Shown here one piece after another: positions 11,987-23,400 of a DNA stretch of 64,000 nucleotides (position 1 is the first letter of the stretch; every line of letters begins with the position of its first letter). The position numbers were made by a program, and so were the translations under genes. The notes beneath the pieces are model-generated. The model made no database searches, had not been told where the DNA came from, and saw only the letters and a list, made by a program, of their open reading frames with translations. The DNA comes from Pegea sp. RAD2-039 (Eukaryota > Chordata > Thaliacea > Salpida > Salpidae): assembly GCA_034620365.1 (NCBI GenBank), contig JAQGEQ010000306.1, forward strand, positions 96,251-160,250. Reading direction: 5' to 3'.

Positions 11987-12302
11987 TAATAAAAAGAAAT
12001 CTTTTTCTGAGACGCGTCTAATAAAACTTGTTTGCATTCCTTATTCTCAGTATTAATCATCTCGATATTTGGTTCATAATTGCTTCCATTAAATACTCCT
12101 CCATCAAGCCATTTATAGATTCCATCTTTACAATCGAGTCCAACATGTCATTGAGATTGAGTACAATTACAATTTCCATACATGATATCAAAATCACAAT
12201 TTTCTAACTTTTCTGACAACTCATCAACTATCTTTTGATTGTGTAATGGAGTTAAGATCTTATTCCGATCTTTATAATCTTGAACTGCATCATCAAATGA
12301 AG
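11987..12302 (-). pseudogene. C-type-lectin-like pseudogene 1
   Basis: Reading the minus strand gives FDDAVQD, then KDRNKILTPLHNQKIVDEL, closely matching the intact lectin-like proteins at 33.5 and 50.4 kb. The tryptophan codon after CTQSQ is TGA here, an internal stop, after which HVGLDCKDGIYKWLDGGVF continues in frame. Homology stops abruptly after KKISFY on one side and before FDDAV on the other. It is a truncated dead copy lacking the membrane segment and tail. Confidence 0.85.
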
Positions 12303-13391
12303 GTTGATGATTGTTAACATCAATTACTCCGAAACTAGAAGTATTTTGTTTCAATTCTTGAGACGTTAAAGTAACTTGATACAAAGTCAATCTCTTTCTT
12401 GTGAAGATTGGAATGAAATACTGACGTTTTTACATACCAGTAAAATGTAACCACAATCATAAATGTTTTGGTTGAAAAATCTTTATTTTTATTATTAACA
12501 GTTTTTACAGTTTGTAATCGTCAACAACAATTTTGTAAACGAAATTTGAAGTTTTAATTTTCTCTCAACTAAATACAACAATTTATTCTTAAAATTTGAA
12601 GTTTTGAATCAAAGTTATAAAGTAGTTTTCGTTTCCATCTAAATCATTTTCAAACTTCAATATGAATCATTAAATGATCAGCAAAAGGAAGATATCACAG
12701 CAAATGGGGCTCTCTACTCCAAGAGCAACTCTAGGAAAGATAGAATCAACAAAAGATGAATGAAATAAAAGAAACTCTACAAAGTTTCAGATTCCGCTTG
12801 TATTTCAATTTGTTTTGTTTTCGTCATTATTTCTAAAGTACAAGAAATCATATTTGATTGACATTAAATGGTTCCTAAAATGTTACTTCCTGCCTGTTTT
12901 CTTTGAAATGAAATTGGTTGGTAATTTTTGAAATAAAATCTATTTATTATTTATCTGTAAACTTTAATCATCATTTTTTGAAATGTCTTTTTTATCCATC
13001 GAACTAATTTTTTTTATTGATATCTGAACAGTTTTTACAACTTGTAATGACTAAATGTATAAGTTTGAATTTTATATGTCAAATAGATACAACTGTTTAA
13101 TGTTAAAGTTTGAACTTTTAGATGAAAACTAAAAAGCAATTTGACTTCAAAATATTTTTTTAGTTTCAAAGGTTTTCTCTTTCTTTTAAAAATACCTTCA
13201 AATATTTTTGACAACTTTTAGTCAATGAGAAATTGTAGAAACTTTTAAAATATCAATGAAGATAAAAGAGTTCCAAAAATTTATCAATTTGAGTAATCTT
13301 AAATGTTATATAAGGAATTCTATCAAATAGTCTAAACTTTTTATGAAGTAATTAAACTAAATATAGGGTTAGCTTAAATTTTCAAATGTTA
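12303..13391. other. Palindrome spacer; no gene seen
   Basis: A+T-rich. It contains a very weak possible LINE relic at 12677-12734 (see rejected items) and otherwise nothing I can identify. Confidence 0.4.
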
Positions 13392-13567
13392 CATGATAAG
13401 TGTGGAAAGTATTTTGATTCAACAACTGTTAATGTTACTGACAAACTCAAATTATTTGATGATGCAGTTACTGATTGTGAAACAGAAGATAGAATCTTAA
13501 AAGTCTTACCAATCAAAGGATAGTCGATAAAGTTTCAGGTAAACTGGGAAATTGTAACTTTGAATGA
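13392..13567 (+). pseudogene. C-type-lectin-like pseudogene 2 (diverged)
   Basis: The plus strand encodes DKCGKYFDSTTVNV, LKLFDDAVTDC and then, after a frameshift, KSLTNQRIVDKVSGKLGNC, ending in TGA. It aligns with residues 20-75 of the intact lectin-like proteins but is much more diverged than pseudogene 1. It is an older relic of the same local gene family. Confidence 0.72.
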
Positions 13568-14686
13568 TTTCAAAAATAATCGATTTTTAGAAAACAGCTT
13601 CCAACTGTTTTAACAAAATCTTTGAAACCAAGTTTTTAATGGAGCTTTACACATTGATACTTTTTAGTGATTTGTTGTTAGATGAGATGCAAGCTGATTT
13701 AAGATTAATATTGATGTAAGCTTCCTAAAGTTTCAAGATACTCAAGCTATTAACCCTAAAGTATTGAATGACAAACTCAGAGAGATTAAAATAGAAATGT
13801 TATATTAACTTTTGACAAAAAACAACTTAAGCAGTAAACAAAATTTGCTCTGAAATTTCCAATCTAACATTTTTATGTCTTTTTGTAGTAAAATTTTTAG
13901 AAAAAATAAATTAAACAAGACTTTCATTCAAGTTACTTCTGTAGATGTGAATTACTTACTAGGTTAAAAACCCATTTTTATATGTGGTACAACTGTATTT
14001 TGCCGCTTGTGTAAATGTGTTGAACGTCATTCTCGCATAAATCAAAATTAATTAAAATTAAAATAATCTAGTTTCAGTTGAAATAGCTTTTCGGCGATTT
14101 TCAAAAAAATGTTAATAAGAAAAATTAAAACAACTGTCTATAGTTTAAAAATATTGCTAAAAACATTATTTTAGTTTCAAGTAGTTTAATTACCAACTTA
14201 GTAAATAAATCTTTAATATATATTTGATAAAAGCTTTTAATTCTTATTTTATACCGTGTTATTTTGTCTACAGTTAATAATATTTTTATTTTCTTTAAAA
14301 ATGGCTTTCTAAGAAAGTAATTAAAAAGTAAAATTAAAATTAATATTATTCATTTTCTATTTAAAAAACTCTACATTAACTTGATACATGGAATCGATCA
14401 TAAAAGTATTTATTGAAATATATTTTGAACAAATGACGCTGACTTTTAAAAATACTCCGATTCATAAGTATCTGCTGTTATCAGAAGAAACTTTATAATA
14501 AATATAGAAATTATTTCAACAAATAATCAATTTAAATTTAAAGTGTTTATATAAATCCTCTCAAACAGATAAATGTAAATAAAGACTGCTTTTATGAAAA
14601 TAGTATTTTTTTTGTATCTATATTTTATTTATGTTTTAACAAGATAAGAAATAGATTTCAATTAAATAGAATTTATACAAAAAGCG
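13568..14686. other. Palindrome spacer; nothing recognised
   Basis: A+T-rich sequence without a credible gene or repeat. Confidence 0.4.
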
Positions 14687-14753
14687 ATGAAATCAAAAAG
14701 TTTTTTAGGTTTACTTTTAGTTTTTTTTTGCATTCAAAGTGTAACGACATCGA
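14687..14753 (+). CDS. Candidate orphan signal-peptide exon
   Basis: ATG opens a 22-codon frame, MKSKSFLGLLLVFFCIQSVTTS, broken here as a basic n-region (KSK), a hydrophobic core (FLGLLLVFFCI) and a small polar c-region. It is followed immediately by a good 5' splice site (A|GTAAGAG), phase 1. That is the usual design of a first exon for a secreted or type I membrane protein. No downstream exon was recognised before the LINE at 16.15 kb. Given the lectin relics nearby, it could be the leader of a decayed lectin-like gene, but the intact lectin exons would need a phase-2 acceptor, so they do not match. Confidence 0.35.
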
Positions 14754-16140
14754 GTAAGAGATATACTCGTGAAATAAAAATGTATTAAGAAAAAAGTTTT
14801 CTTAAATGTAACCAGAAATCAAGAAAAAAAGATTTAATCAATAAGAAAAATATTAATTGATATAAAAAGATATTTTCAATACACAGTAATTTATTCAAAA
14901 AACTATTCAAGGTAGAATTAATCATTTATTTTCAGAAATATTGTTTTCAAATGCATCTAACAACTTTTACAATAAAAACTCAAAAGTTTTTTTTTATCTT
15001 TAAACAAGAAAATAAATACAATTGAGTTTGTAAGTAAGAAAATAATAATCATAATACTTTGAAATAAATCTTTTAATTGTAAAAATGGAACTCTTCTGAC
15101 GTAAACAGTAATGGTGTCACTGTACGCAAGAAGTATTTATGTAAATGAGAATAGTCATGTGACAAGAATGAGGCCGTAAACTGAAGTCAGTTGGAAATGT
15201 AGCAAATTCTTGTTTTTAATTTTCGCCGGTGATGGGATACACGAAATGCAAATCAGTGGACATGGTTTTTTACGATTTTTACACCGTGAAAAGTGGAAAG
15301 ATTTACACTCAATTTATACTACGCAAGTTGCTAAAAGTTTAAAGTTTGTGGGGTTTTCGACTTTCTAACTTTTTTCAATTTATCTTTACAACAAATTACT
15401 GAGATTATTTTTTAATGTTTTCTGCTTACTTGGCTTTATAATTCTCAATATCATCTCCGTATGACGTCATAAGCGACGCGCGAGCTCTTTAACGAGACGT
15501 CAAAAACGCTGAAAGCAGTCGTTTATAAGAGCTATCAATTCATTTCAATTATATGAGTGTACAGATTGTTTATAAAAAACTTTACCTTAGAGATAAATCT
15601 CAAATTAAAAAATGTTGGTTGTTTAGGGGAGGTACAATTTTTTGAATTTAAAAATATTTTTATAATGAAATCAGAATCTTAAGTTGTAACTGAAATAATA
15701 CAAAATTAGAAAAAAAACAGTTTTTATGTAATTATCACAAATATTTTATATAAAAATATCTTTTTAACCAATTAAAATGATTTAGTTTATTTTTAGAAAA
15801 TTTCGACAAACAACATCAAGACAAACAGTTTTTAAAGAGAAATTTCGAAAATCATTTCTTAACTTTAAGAATTAAAATTTTTAGAATCAAACTTAACTAT
15901 TTCTAAAAAAACTTTTTTGTAATTTTAATAAATTGCAACAACAATTATTTGTTTAAAGATAACTGTTTATTGAATATGTTAATAAAAAGAATAAATTTTC
16001 AATTTAAATGATAATAAAAACATAAAATTTGTTTGTTAGCAAATCTTTTTTAAAAGAAATATTTTTTATTTTATTTTTAAGTTTAATATTATATACTTGC
16101 AAATATTAGTTGATAAAAACATAATTATAAGCATCGTCTC
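14754..16140. other. Spacer with a small CpG-bearing, CRE-containing patch
   Basis: Mostly A+T-rich. Two less A+T-rich patches stand out: about 15160-15370 and 15440-15540. The second contains TGACGTCA (15462-15469), a run of CpGs (GCGACGCGCG) and a further GACGTC, and may be promoter-like. No coding exon identified. Confidence 0.35.
15440..15545. promoter_or_regulatory. Possible promoter or enhancer patch with CRE
   Basis: A perfect TGACGTCA is followed within 15 bp by GCGACGCGCGAGCTC and then a second ACGTC. CpG density is far above the surroundings. Weak evidence, as no transcript start is known. Confidence 0.25.
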
Positions 16141-16149
16141 AGCTTCTTC

Positions 16150-16637
16150 AATCTAGATACTTTGGAAATCCGAAGAATTAAATACGACCTTATTCTGATT
16201 TTTAAAATTATTCACAACCTAATTGATCCTCAGTTTGATGACTTCTTCTCCATTAGTCCCTCCCTCAAGTTATATCAACTTAGAAGACATAAACTACATC
16301 TTAATAAGCCCACTCCACCAGCTACATTAACCAGATTAAGTTTTTCTCATACCGCACAATCAGAACATGGAACAATCTGCCATCAGAGATTGTCATGTCA
16401 AAATCACTTACGCTGTTCAAGAAAAAGCTGAATTGTTATAATATCGCCAACATTGCCATTTCTAAACTGTGAATTTTTCTCTTTTACAATACTAAGATTC
16501 TGTGCAATTCTTCATTGTCATATACTTTTTCGTTTACACGTCAAATAGATCTAATTTGTGAGAATGTGTGTTAGCGAGAGGTGCTCTCTTTAGTCACCCT
16601 CCTTCACATTTATTGTAATAAATAAATAAATAAAATT
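16150..16637 (+). mobile_element. Non-LTR retrotransposon (LINE) 3' fragment, degenerate
   Basis: Same family and orientation as 1455-1935: RRIKYDLILIFKIIH, FDDFFSISPS, LRRHKLHLNKP, a frameshift, then NIAISKL-like residues and stop. The 3' UTR has GTGTGTTAGCGAGAGGTGC and the element ends in (AATA)n. It is 5'-truncated and lies about 140 bp outside the inner edge of inverted-repeat arm B. Confidence 0.75.
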
Positions 16638-17458
16638 GTTGATTGCTTAGTTGGTAAAGTTGGTAAAGAAAGTAAAAATTGAATCAAATAAAAAATTGAA
16701 CTTTTTGAGATTGAGTCAAAAACTAAACTGAAAATCAGATTGAAAAATGATATTTAAACTGCAAGAAGTATTTAATTAAATAGTTTGTCTAAAACAAGAG
16801 TTCTTGAATATTTGAGAATAGTTTTTTTAATTTAAAAAGAACTCATTAAAAATATAAATTGTTTAGCAACAGAACATCATATTTAAATAATATTTTGATT
16901 TATGTGTTTTTCATAGTTTTTAAATATCATTAAATCAATCTCATTTATTATTCTAAAAATAGATTATTTTAAGATTAAATAGAAGTTGTAAGATTTGAAT
17001 ATTATTCATAAGAACAAATCACTTTGAAAGAAATTGATCTATATTTGAATAATGAAATCACCAAAATTTATCTTTTTTTAAAAACAGGGACTTTTTACAA
17101 AAAGCTGAACGAGAGGTCCTTGCATCTAAGACCCTTATTCTAAAAAATATTAATACAGAAAAGTATTTTTAGGTTTTTGAAGCTTCTGTGCGTTTCTCTT
17201 TAAATTAATAAATATATTGAAAGAACTAAGATACAAAACTACTTGCTCAAGTAACGTATCAGCTATTCTGTGTTCTTACTTTTTAATTTTTCTTTAATTT
17301 TGTTGTTTTATTGTTTAATTTAGTCAAAAATGTTTCTGCAATTTTTCTACCAAATATTTATAAAAGATATCAACGTTTTCGCTTTTATTTTACAAATAAA
17401 TATAAAAAAATAAAAGTAGAATGTAACAAAATGACTAATTTCAAAAATGGCCCAGTAA

Positions 17459-20400
17459 TTAATCATTTTCTTTTCTGTTCTTTTTTCTTTCTTCAATTTT
17501 ATCAACAAATTCAGCAATTATTTCATAAAGTTTTCGTGAAAGTATTCGTTGTTGTTCAGCAAGTTGTAAACAATTTGCATAAGTCTGTAAAAAAATCATC
17601 AATTTTATTTTCTGTCAACAAAATACAAAATTAATTATTCGAATAACATCTAACTAAAGCTGCTAAAGTGACTCAAACATCCAAATAAGACTCCTAAATG
17701 ACCCCAATATCTAACAAAAAGCTCCCAATTGACACTAGCATCCAATAGAAGCTTCCATTTGATCTTAATATCCAACAAAATCTATAAGAAAACCAAAACT
17801 GCTATCAATTCAAAAGTGATTTCTTCCAAATTTACTCTGTCATCAGCTCATCAGACCGACAACATGACCACATCATCTCTATTCCTTGTTTCAATCCCGG
17901 TTAAACAAAAAAACCTTTATAAAAAACAACTGCTCTAGTAGATTCAGCATCTTGACATACAACAACTCCACGACCAACAACACCAGTGAAACAAACTTAT
18001 GCTACAAATAAATCTTGCATTTGGTGGTTGAAGGTGGTGAGTAGACGCAGAAGTATCTTCTAGAGATCTTAAAATCTTACCTCAGTACTATTAGAGTCTT
18101 GTTTGAGATTCATACTTTGAAATGAAGGAGGCAGGACATGACTGTTGATCACTTGAAGGCTTTGTTCACGCGCAAGTTTCTATGGCAACAAAAATATGAT
18201 TAAAATTTAGTTGAAAGCAAACTAGAGGTAGAAGTGACTCGTTGATTCGAAATAAAGATCAGAATCAAAATATGCTAATATGATGGAAAAGAATTTTGTT
18301 CTTTTGCAAGATTTTCCATTTGAGCTGATAAATGATGAGGACACGTGATCTTATAGAAGATTTAGATGATGAAGTGATTAAAGACCAAACTGTTTGAAAT
18401 ATTACTAAAGAAGCTAATCAAAGAAAGTCACAAGAATTTGCTGAAAAGAAAATTGACTCAAATATAACTGAGATTGGTTAGAATCTGATATAATAAAAAA
18501 GAGTTGAAGTAGATATAAGTTTTCTAACTTCACAATCAAAACATCTTTCTACTTTTGCTAACAAGCAACTAATTAGCACTAAAATTTCTATTCAGCGTTA
18601 GAGATGCAAGATATCAAAACAAACAGATGTAACTCTGATACAAGTTGCTAGAGAGTTTAAAGATCAGAAGAATTAGAAAAAGAAATCATAAATTGATCTT
18701 AATGAGATTGAAGATATCAAAACAAACTGATGTAACTCTGATACAAGTTGTTAGAGAGTTTGAAGATCAGAATAATTAAAAAAGAAATCATATTTTGATC
18801 TTAAAGAGATGGAAGATATCAAAACAAACAGATGTAACTCTGATACAAGTGGTTAAAAAGTTTAAACATCAGAAGAATTAGAAGAAGAAATTATATTTTG
18901 ATCTTAAAGAGATGGAAGATATCAAAACAAACAGATGTAACTCTGATACAAGTGGTTAAAGAGTTTGAAGATCAGAAGAATTATAAAAAGAAATCATAAA
19001 TTGATCTTAAAGAGATGGAAGATATCAAAACAAACTGATGTAACTCTGTTACAAGTGGTTAGAAAGTTTGAACATCAAAATAATTAGAAGAAGAAATCAT
19101 ATTTTGATCTTAAAGAGATAAAAGATATCAAAATAAACAGATGTAACTCTGATACAAGTGGTTAGAAAGTTTGAAGATCAGAATAATTAGAAGAAGAAAT
19201 CATATTTTGATCTTAATGAGATTGAAGATATCAAAACAAACAGATGTAACTCTGATACAAGTGGTTAGAAAGTTTGAACATCAGAATAATTAGAAGAAGA
19301 AATCATATTTTGATCTTAAAGAGATGGAAGATATCAAAACAAACAGATGTAACTCTGATACAAGTGGTTAAAGAGTTTGAAGATCAGAATAATTAGAAGA
19401 AGAAATCATATTTTGATCTTGATGAGATGGAAGATATCAAAACAAACAGATGTAACTCTGATACAAGTGGTTAGAGAGTTTGAAGATCAGAATAATTAGA
19501 AGAAGAAATCATATTTTGATCTTAATGAGATTGAAGATATCAAAACAAACAGATGTAACTCTGATACAAGTGGTTAGAAAGTTTGAACATCAGAATAATT
19601 AGAAGAAGAAATCATATTTTGATCTTAAAGAGATGGAAGATATCAAAACAAACTGATGTAACTCTGATACAAGTGGTTAGAGAGTTTGAACATCAGAAGA
19701 ATTAGAAGAAGAAATCATATTTTGATATTAAAGAGATGGAAGATATCAAAACAAACTGATGTAACTCTGATACAAGTGGTTAAAAAGTTTAAACATCAGA
19801 ATAATTAGAAGAAGAAATCATATTTTGATCTTAATGAGATTGAAGATATCAAAACAAACTGATGTAACTCTGATACAGGTGGTTAGAAAGTTTGAAGATC
19901 AGAATAATTAGAAGAAGAAATCATATTTTGATCTTAATGAGATTGAAGATATCAAAACAAACAGATGTAACTCTGATACAAGTGGTTAGAAAGTTTGAAC
20001 ATCAGAATAATTAGAAGAAATCATATTTTGATCTTAAAGAGATGGAAGATATCAAAACAAACTGATGAAGCTCTGATACAAGTGGTTAGAGAGTTTGAAG
20101 ATCAGAAGAATTATAAAAAGAAATCATAAATTGATCTTAAAGAGATGGAAGATATCAAAACAAACTGATGTAACTCTGTTACAAGTGGTTAGAAAGTTTG
20201 AACATCAAAATAATTAGAAGAAGAAATCATATTTTGATCTTAAAGAGATGGAAGATATCAAAACAAACTGATGTAACTCTGATACAAGTGGTTAAAAAGT
20301 TTAAACATCAGAATAATTAGAAGAAGAAATCATATTTTGATCTTAATGAGATTGAAGATATCAAAACAAACTGATGTAACTCTGATACAGGTGGTTAGAA

Positions 20401-23400
20401 AGTTTGAAGATCAGAATAATTAGAAGAAGAAATCATATTTTGATCTTAATGAGATGGAAGATATCAAAACAAACAGATGTAACTCTGATATAAGTGGTTA
20501 GAAAGTTTGAAGATTAGAATAATTAGAAGAAAAAATCATATTTTGATCTTAATGAGATGGAAGATATCAAAACAAACAGATGTAACTCTGATATAAGTGG
20601 TTAGAAAGTTTGAACATCAGAAGAATTAGAAGAAGAAATCATATTTTGATCTTAATGAGATGGAAGATATCAAAACAAACAGATGTAACTCTGATACAAG
20701 TGGTTATAAAGTTTAAACATCAGAATAATAAGAAGAAGAAATCATATTTTGATCTCAAAGAGATGGAAGATATCAAAACGAACAGATGTAACTCTGATAC
20801 AAGTTGTTAGAGAGTTTGAAGATCAGAATAATTTGAAGAAATCATATTTTGATCTTGATGAGATGGAAGATATCAAAACAAACTGATGTAACTCTGATAC
20901 AAGTTGTTAGAGAGTGTGAAGATCAAAATAATTAGAAGAAGAAATCATATTTTGATCTCAAAGAGATGGAAGATATCAAAACAAACTGATGTAACTCTGA
21001 TACAAGTGGTTAGAAAGTTTGAACATCAGAATAATTAGAAGAAGAAATCATATTTTGATATTAATGAGATTGAAGATATCAAAACAAACTGATGTAACTC
21101 TGATACAAGCGGTTAGAAAGTTTGAACATCAGAATAATTAGAAGAAGAAATCATATTTTGATCTTAAAGAGATGGAAGATATCAAAACAAACTGATGTAA
21201 CTCTGATACAAGTGGTTAGAAAGTTTGAAGATCAGAATAATTAGAAGAAGAAATCATATTTTGATCTTAATGAGATTGAAGATATCAAAACAAACAGATG
21301 TAACTCTGATACAAGTGGTTAGAGAGTTTGAACATCAGAAGAATTAGAAGAAGAAATCATATTTTGATATTAAAGAGATGGAAGATATCAAAACAAACTG
21401 ATGTAACTCTGATACAAGTGGTTAAAAAGTTTAAACATCAGAATAATTAGAAGAAGAAATCATATTTTGATCTTAATGAGATTGAAGATATCAAAACAAA
21501 CAGATGTAACTCTGATACAAGTGGTTAGAAAGTTTGAACATCAGAATAATTAGAAGAAATCATATTTTGATCTTAATGAGATGGAAGATATCAAAACAAA
21601 CTGATGTAACTCTGATACAAGTGGTTAAAAAGTTTAAACATCAGAATAATTAGAAGAAGAAATCATATTTTGATCTTAAAGAGATGGAAGATATCAAAAC
21701 AAACTGATGTAACTCTGATACAAGTGGTTAGAGAGTTTGAACATCAGAAGAATTAGAAGAAGAAATCATATTTTGATATTAAAGAGATGGAAGATATCAA
21801 AACAAACTGATGTAACTCTGATACAAGTGGTTAAAAAGTTTAAACATCAGAATAATTAGAAGAAGAAATCATATTTTGATCTTAATGAGATTGAAGATAT
21901 CAAAACAAACTGATGTAACTCTGATACAGGTGGTTAGAAAGTTTGAAGATCAGAATAATTAGAAGAAGAAATCATATTTTGATCTTAATGAGATTGAAGA
22001 TATCAAAACAAACAGATGTAACTCTGATACAAGTGGTTAGAAAGTTTGAACATCAGAATAATTAGAAGAAATCATATTTTGATCTTAAAGAGATGGAAGA
22101 TATCAAAACAAACTGATGTAACTCTGTTACAAGTGGTTAAAGAGTTTGAAGATCAGAATAATTAGAAGAAATCATATTTTGATCTTAAAGAGATGGAAGA
22201 TATCAAAACAAACTGATGTAACTCTGATACAAGTGGTTAGAGAGTTTGAAGATCAGAAGAATTAGAAGAAATCATATTTTGATCTTAAAGAGATGGAAGA
22301 TATCAAAACAAACTGATGTAACTCTGATACAAGTGGTTAGAGAGTTTGAAGATCAGAATAATTAGAAGATGAAATCATATTTTGATCTTAAAGAGATGGA
22401 AGATATCAAAACAAACAGATGTAACTCTGATACAAGTTGTTAGAGAGTTTGAAGATCTGAATAATTAGAAGAAATCATATTTTGATCTTGATGAGATGGA
22501 AGATATCAAAACAAACAGATGTAACTCTGATACAAGTGGTTAGAGAGTTTGAAGATCAGAATAATTAGAAGAAGAAATCATATTTTGATCTTAATGAGAT
22601 TGAAGATATCAAAACAAACAGATGTAACTCTGATACAAGTTGCTAGAGAGTTTGAAGATCAGAAGAATTAGAAGAAGAAATCATATTTTGATCTTAATGA
22701 GATGGAAGATATCAAAACAAACAGATGTAACTCTGATATAAGTGGTTAGAAAGTTTGAAGATTAGAATAATTAGAAGAAATCATATTTTGATCTTAATGA
22801 GATGGAAGATATCAAAACAAACAGATGTAACTCTGATATAAGTGGTTAGAAAGTTTGAACATCAGAAGAATTAGAAGAAGAAATCATATTTTGATCTTAA
22901 TGAGATGGAAGATATCAAAACAAACAGATGTAACTCTGATACAAGTTGTTAGAGAGTTTGAAGATCAGAATAATTTGAAGAAATCATATTTTGATCTTGA
23001 TGAGATGGAAGATATCAAAACAAACTGATGTAACTCTGATACAAGTTGTTAGAGAGTTTGAAGATCATAGTAATTAGAAGAAGAAATCATATTTTAATCT
23101 TAATGAGATGGAAGATATCAAAACAAACTGATGTAACTCTGATACAAGTTGTTAGAGAGTTTGAAGATCAGAAGAATTATAAAAAGAAATCATATTTTGA
23201 TCTTAATGAGATGGAAGATATCAAAACAAACTGATGTAACTCTGATACAAGTTGTTAGAGAGTTTGAAGATCAGAAGAATTATAAAAAGAAATCATATTT
23301 TGATCTTAATGAGATGGAAGATATCAAAACAAACAGATGTAACTCTGATAAAAGTGGTTAGAAAGTTTGAAGATCAAAAGAATTAGAAGAAATCATATTT

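Noticed and set aside
12677-12734. Possible LINE C-terminal relic (GAAGATATCACAGC, then a WGSLLQEQL reading)
   Set aside because: Resembles the EDIAADRFEWHSLLRKQL end at 58.3 kb, but it is under 60 bp and needs a frameshift; too weak to annotate.
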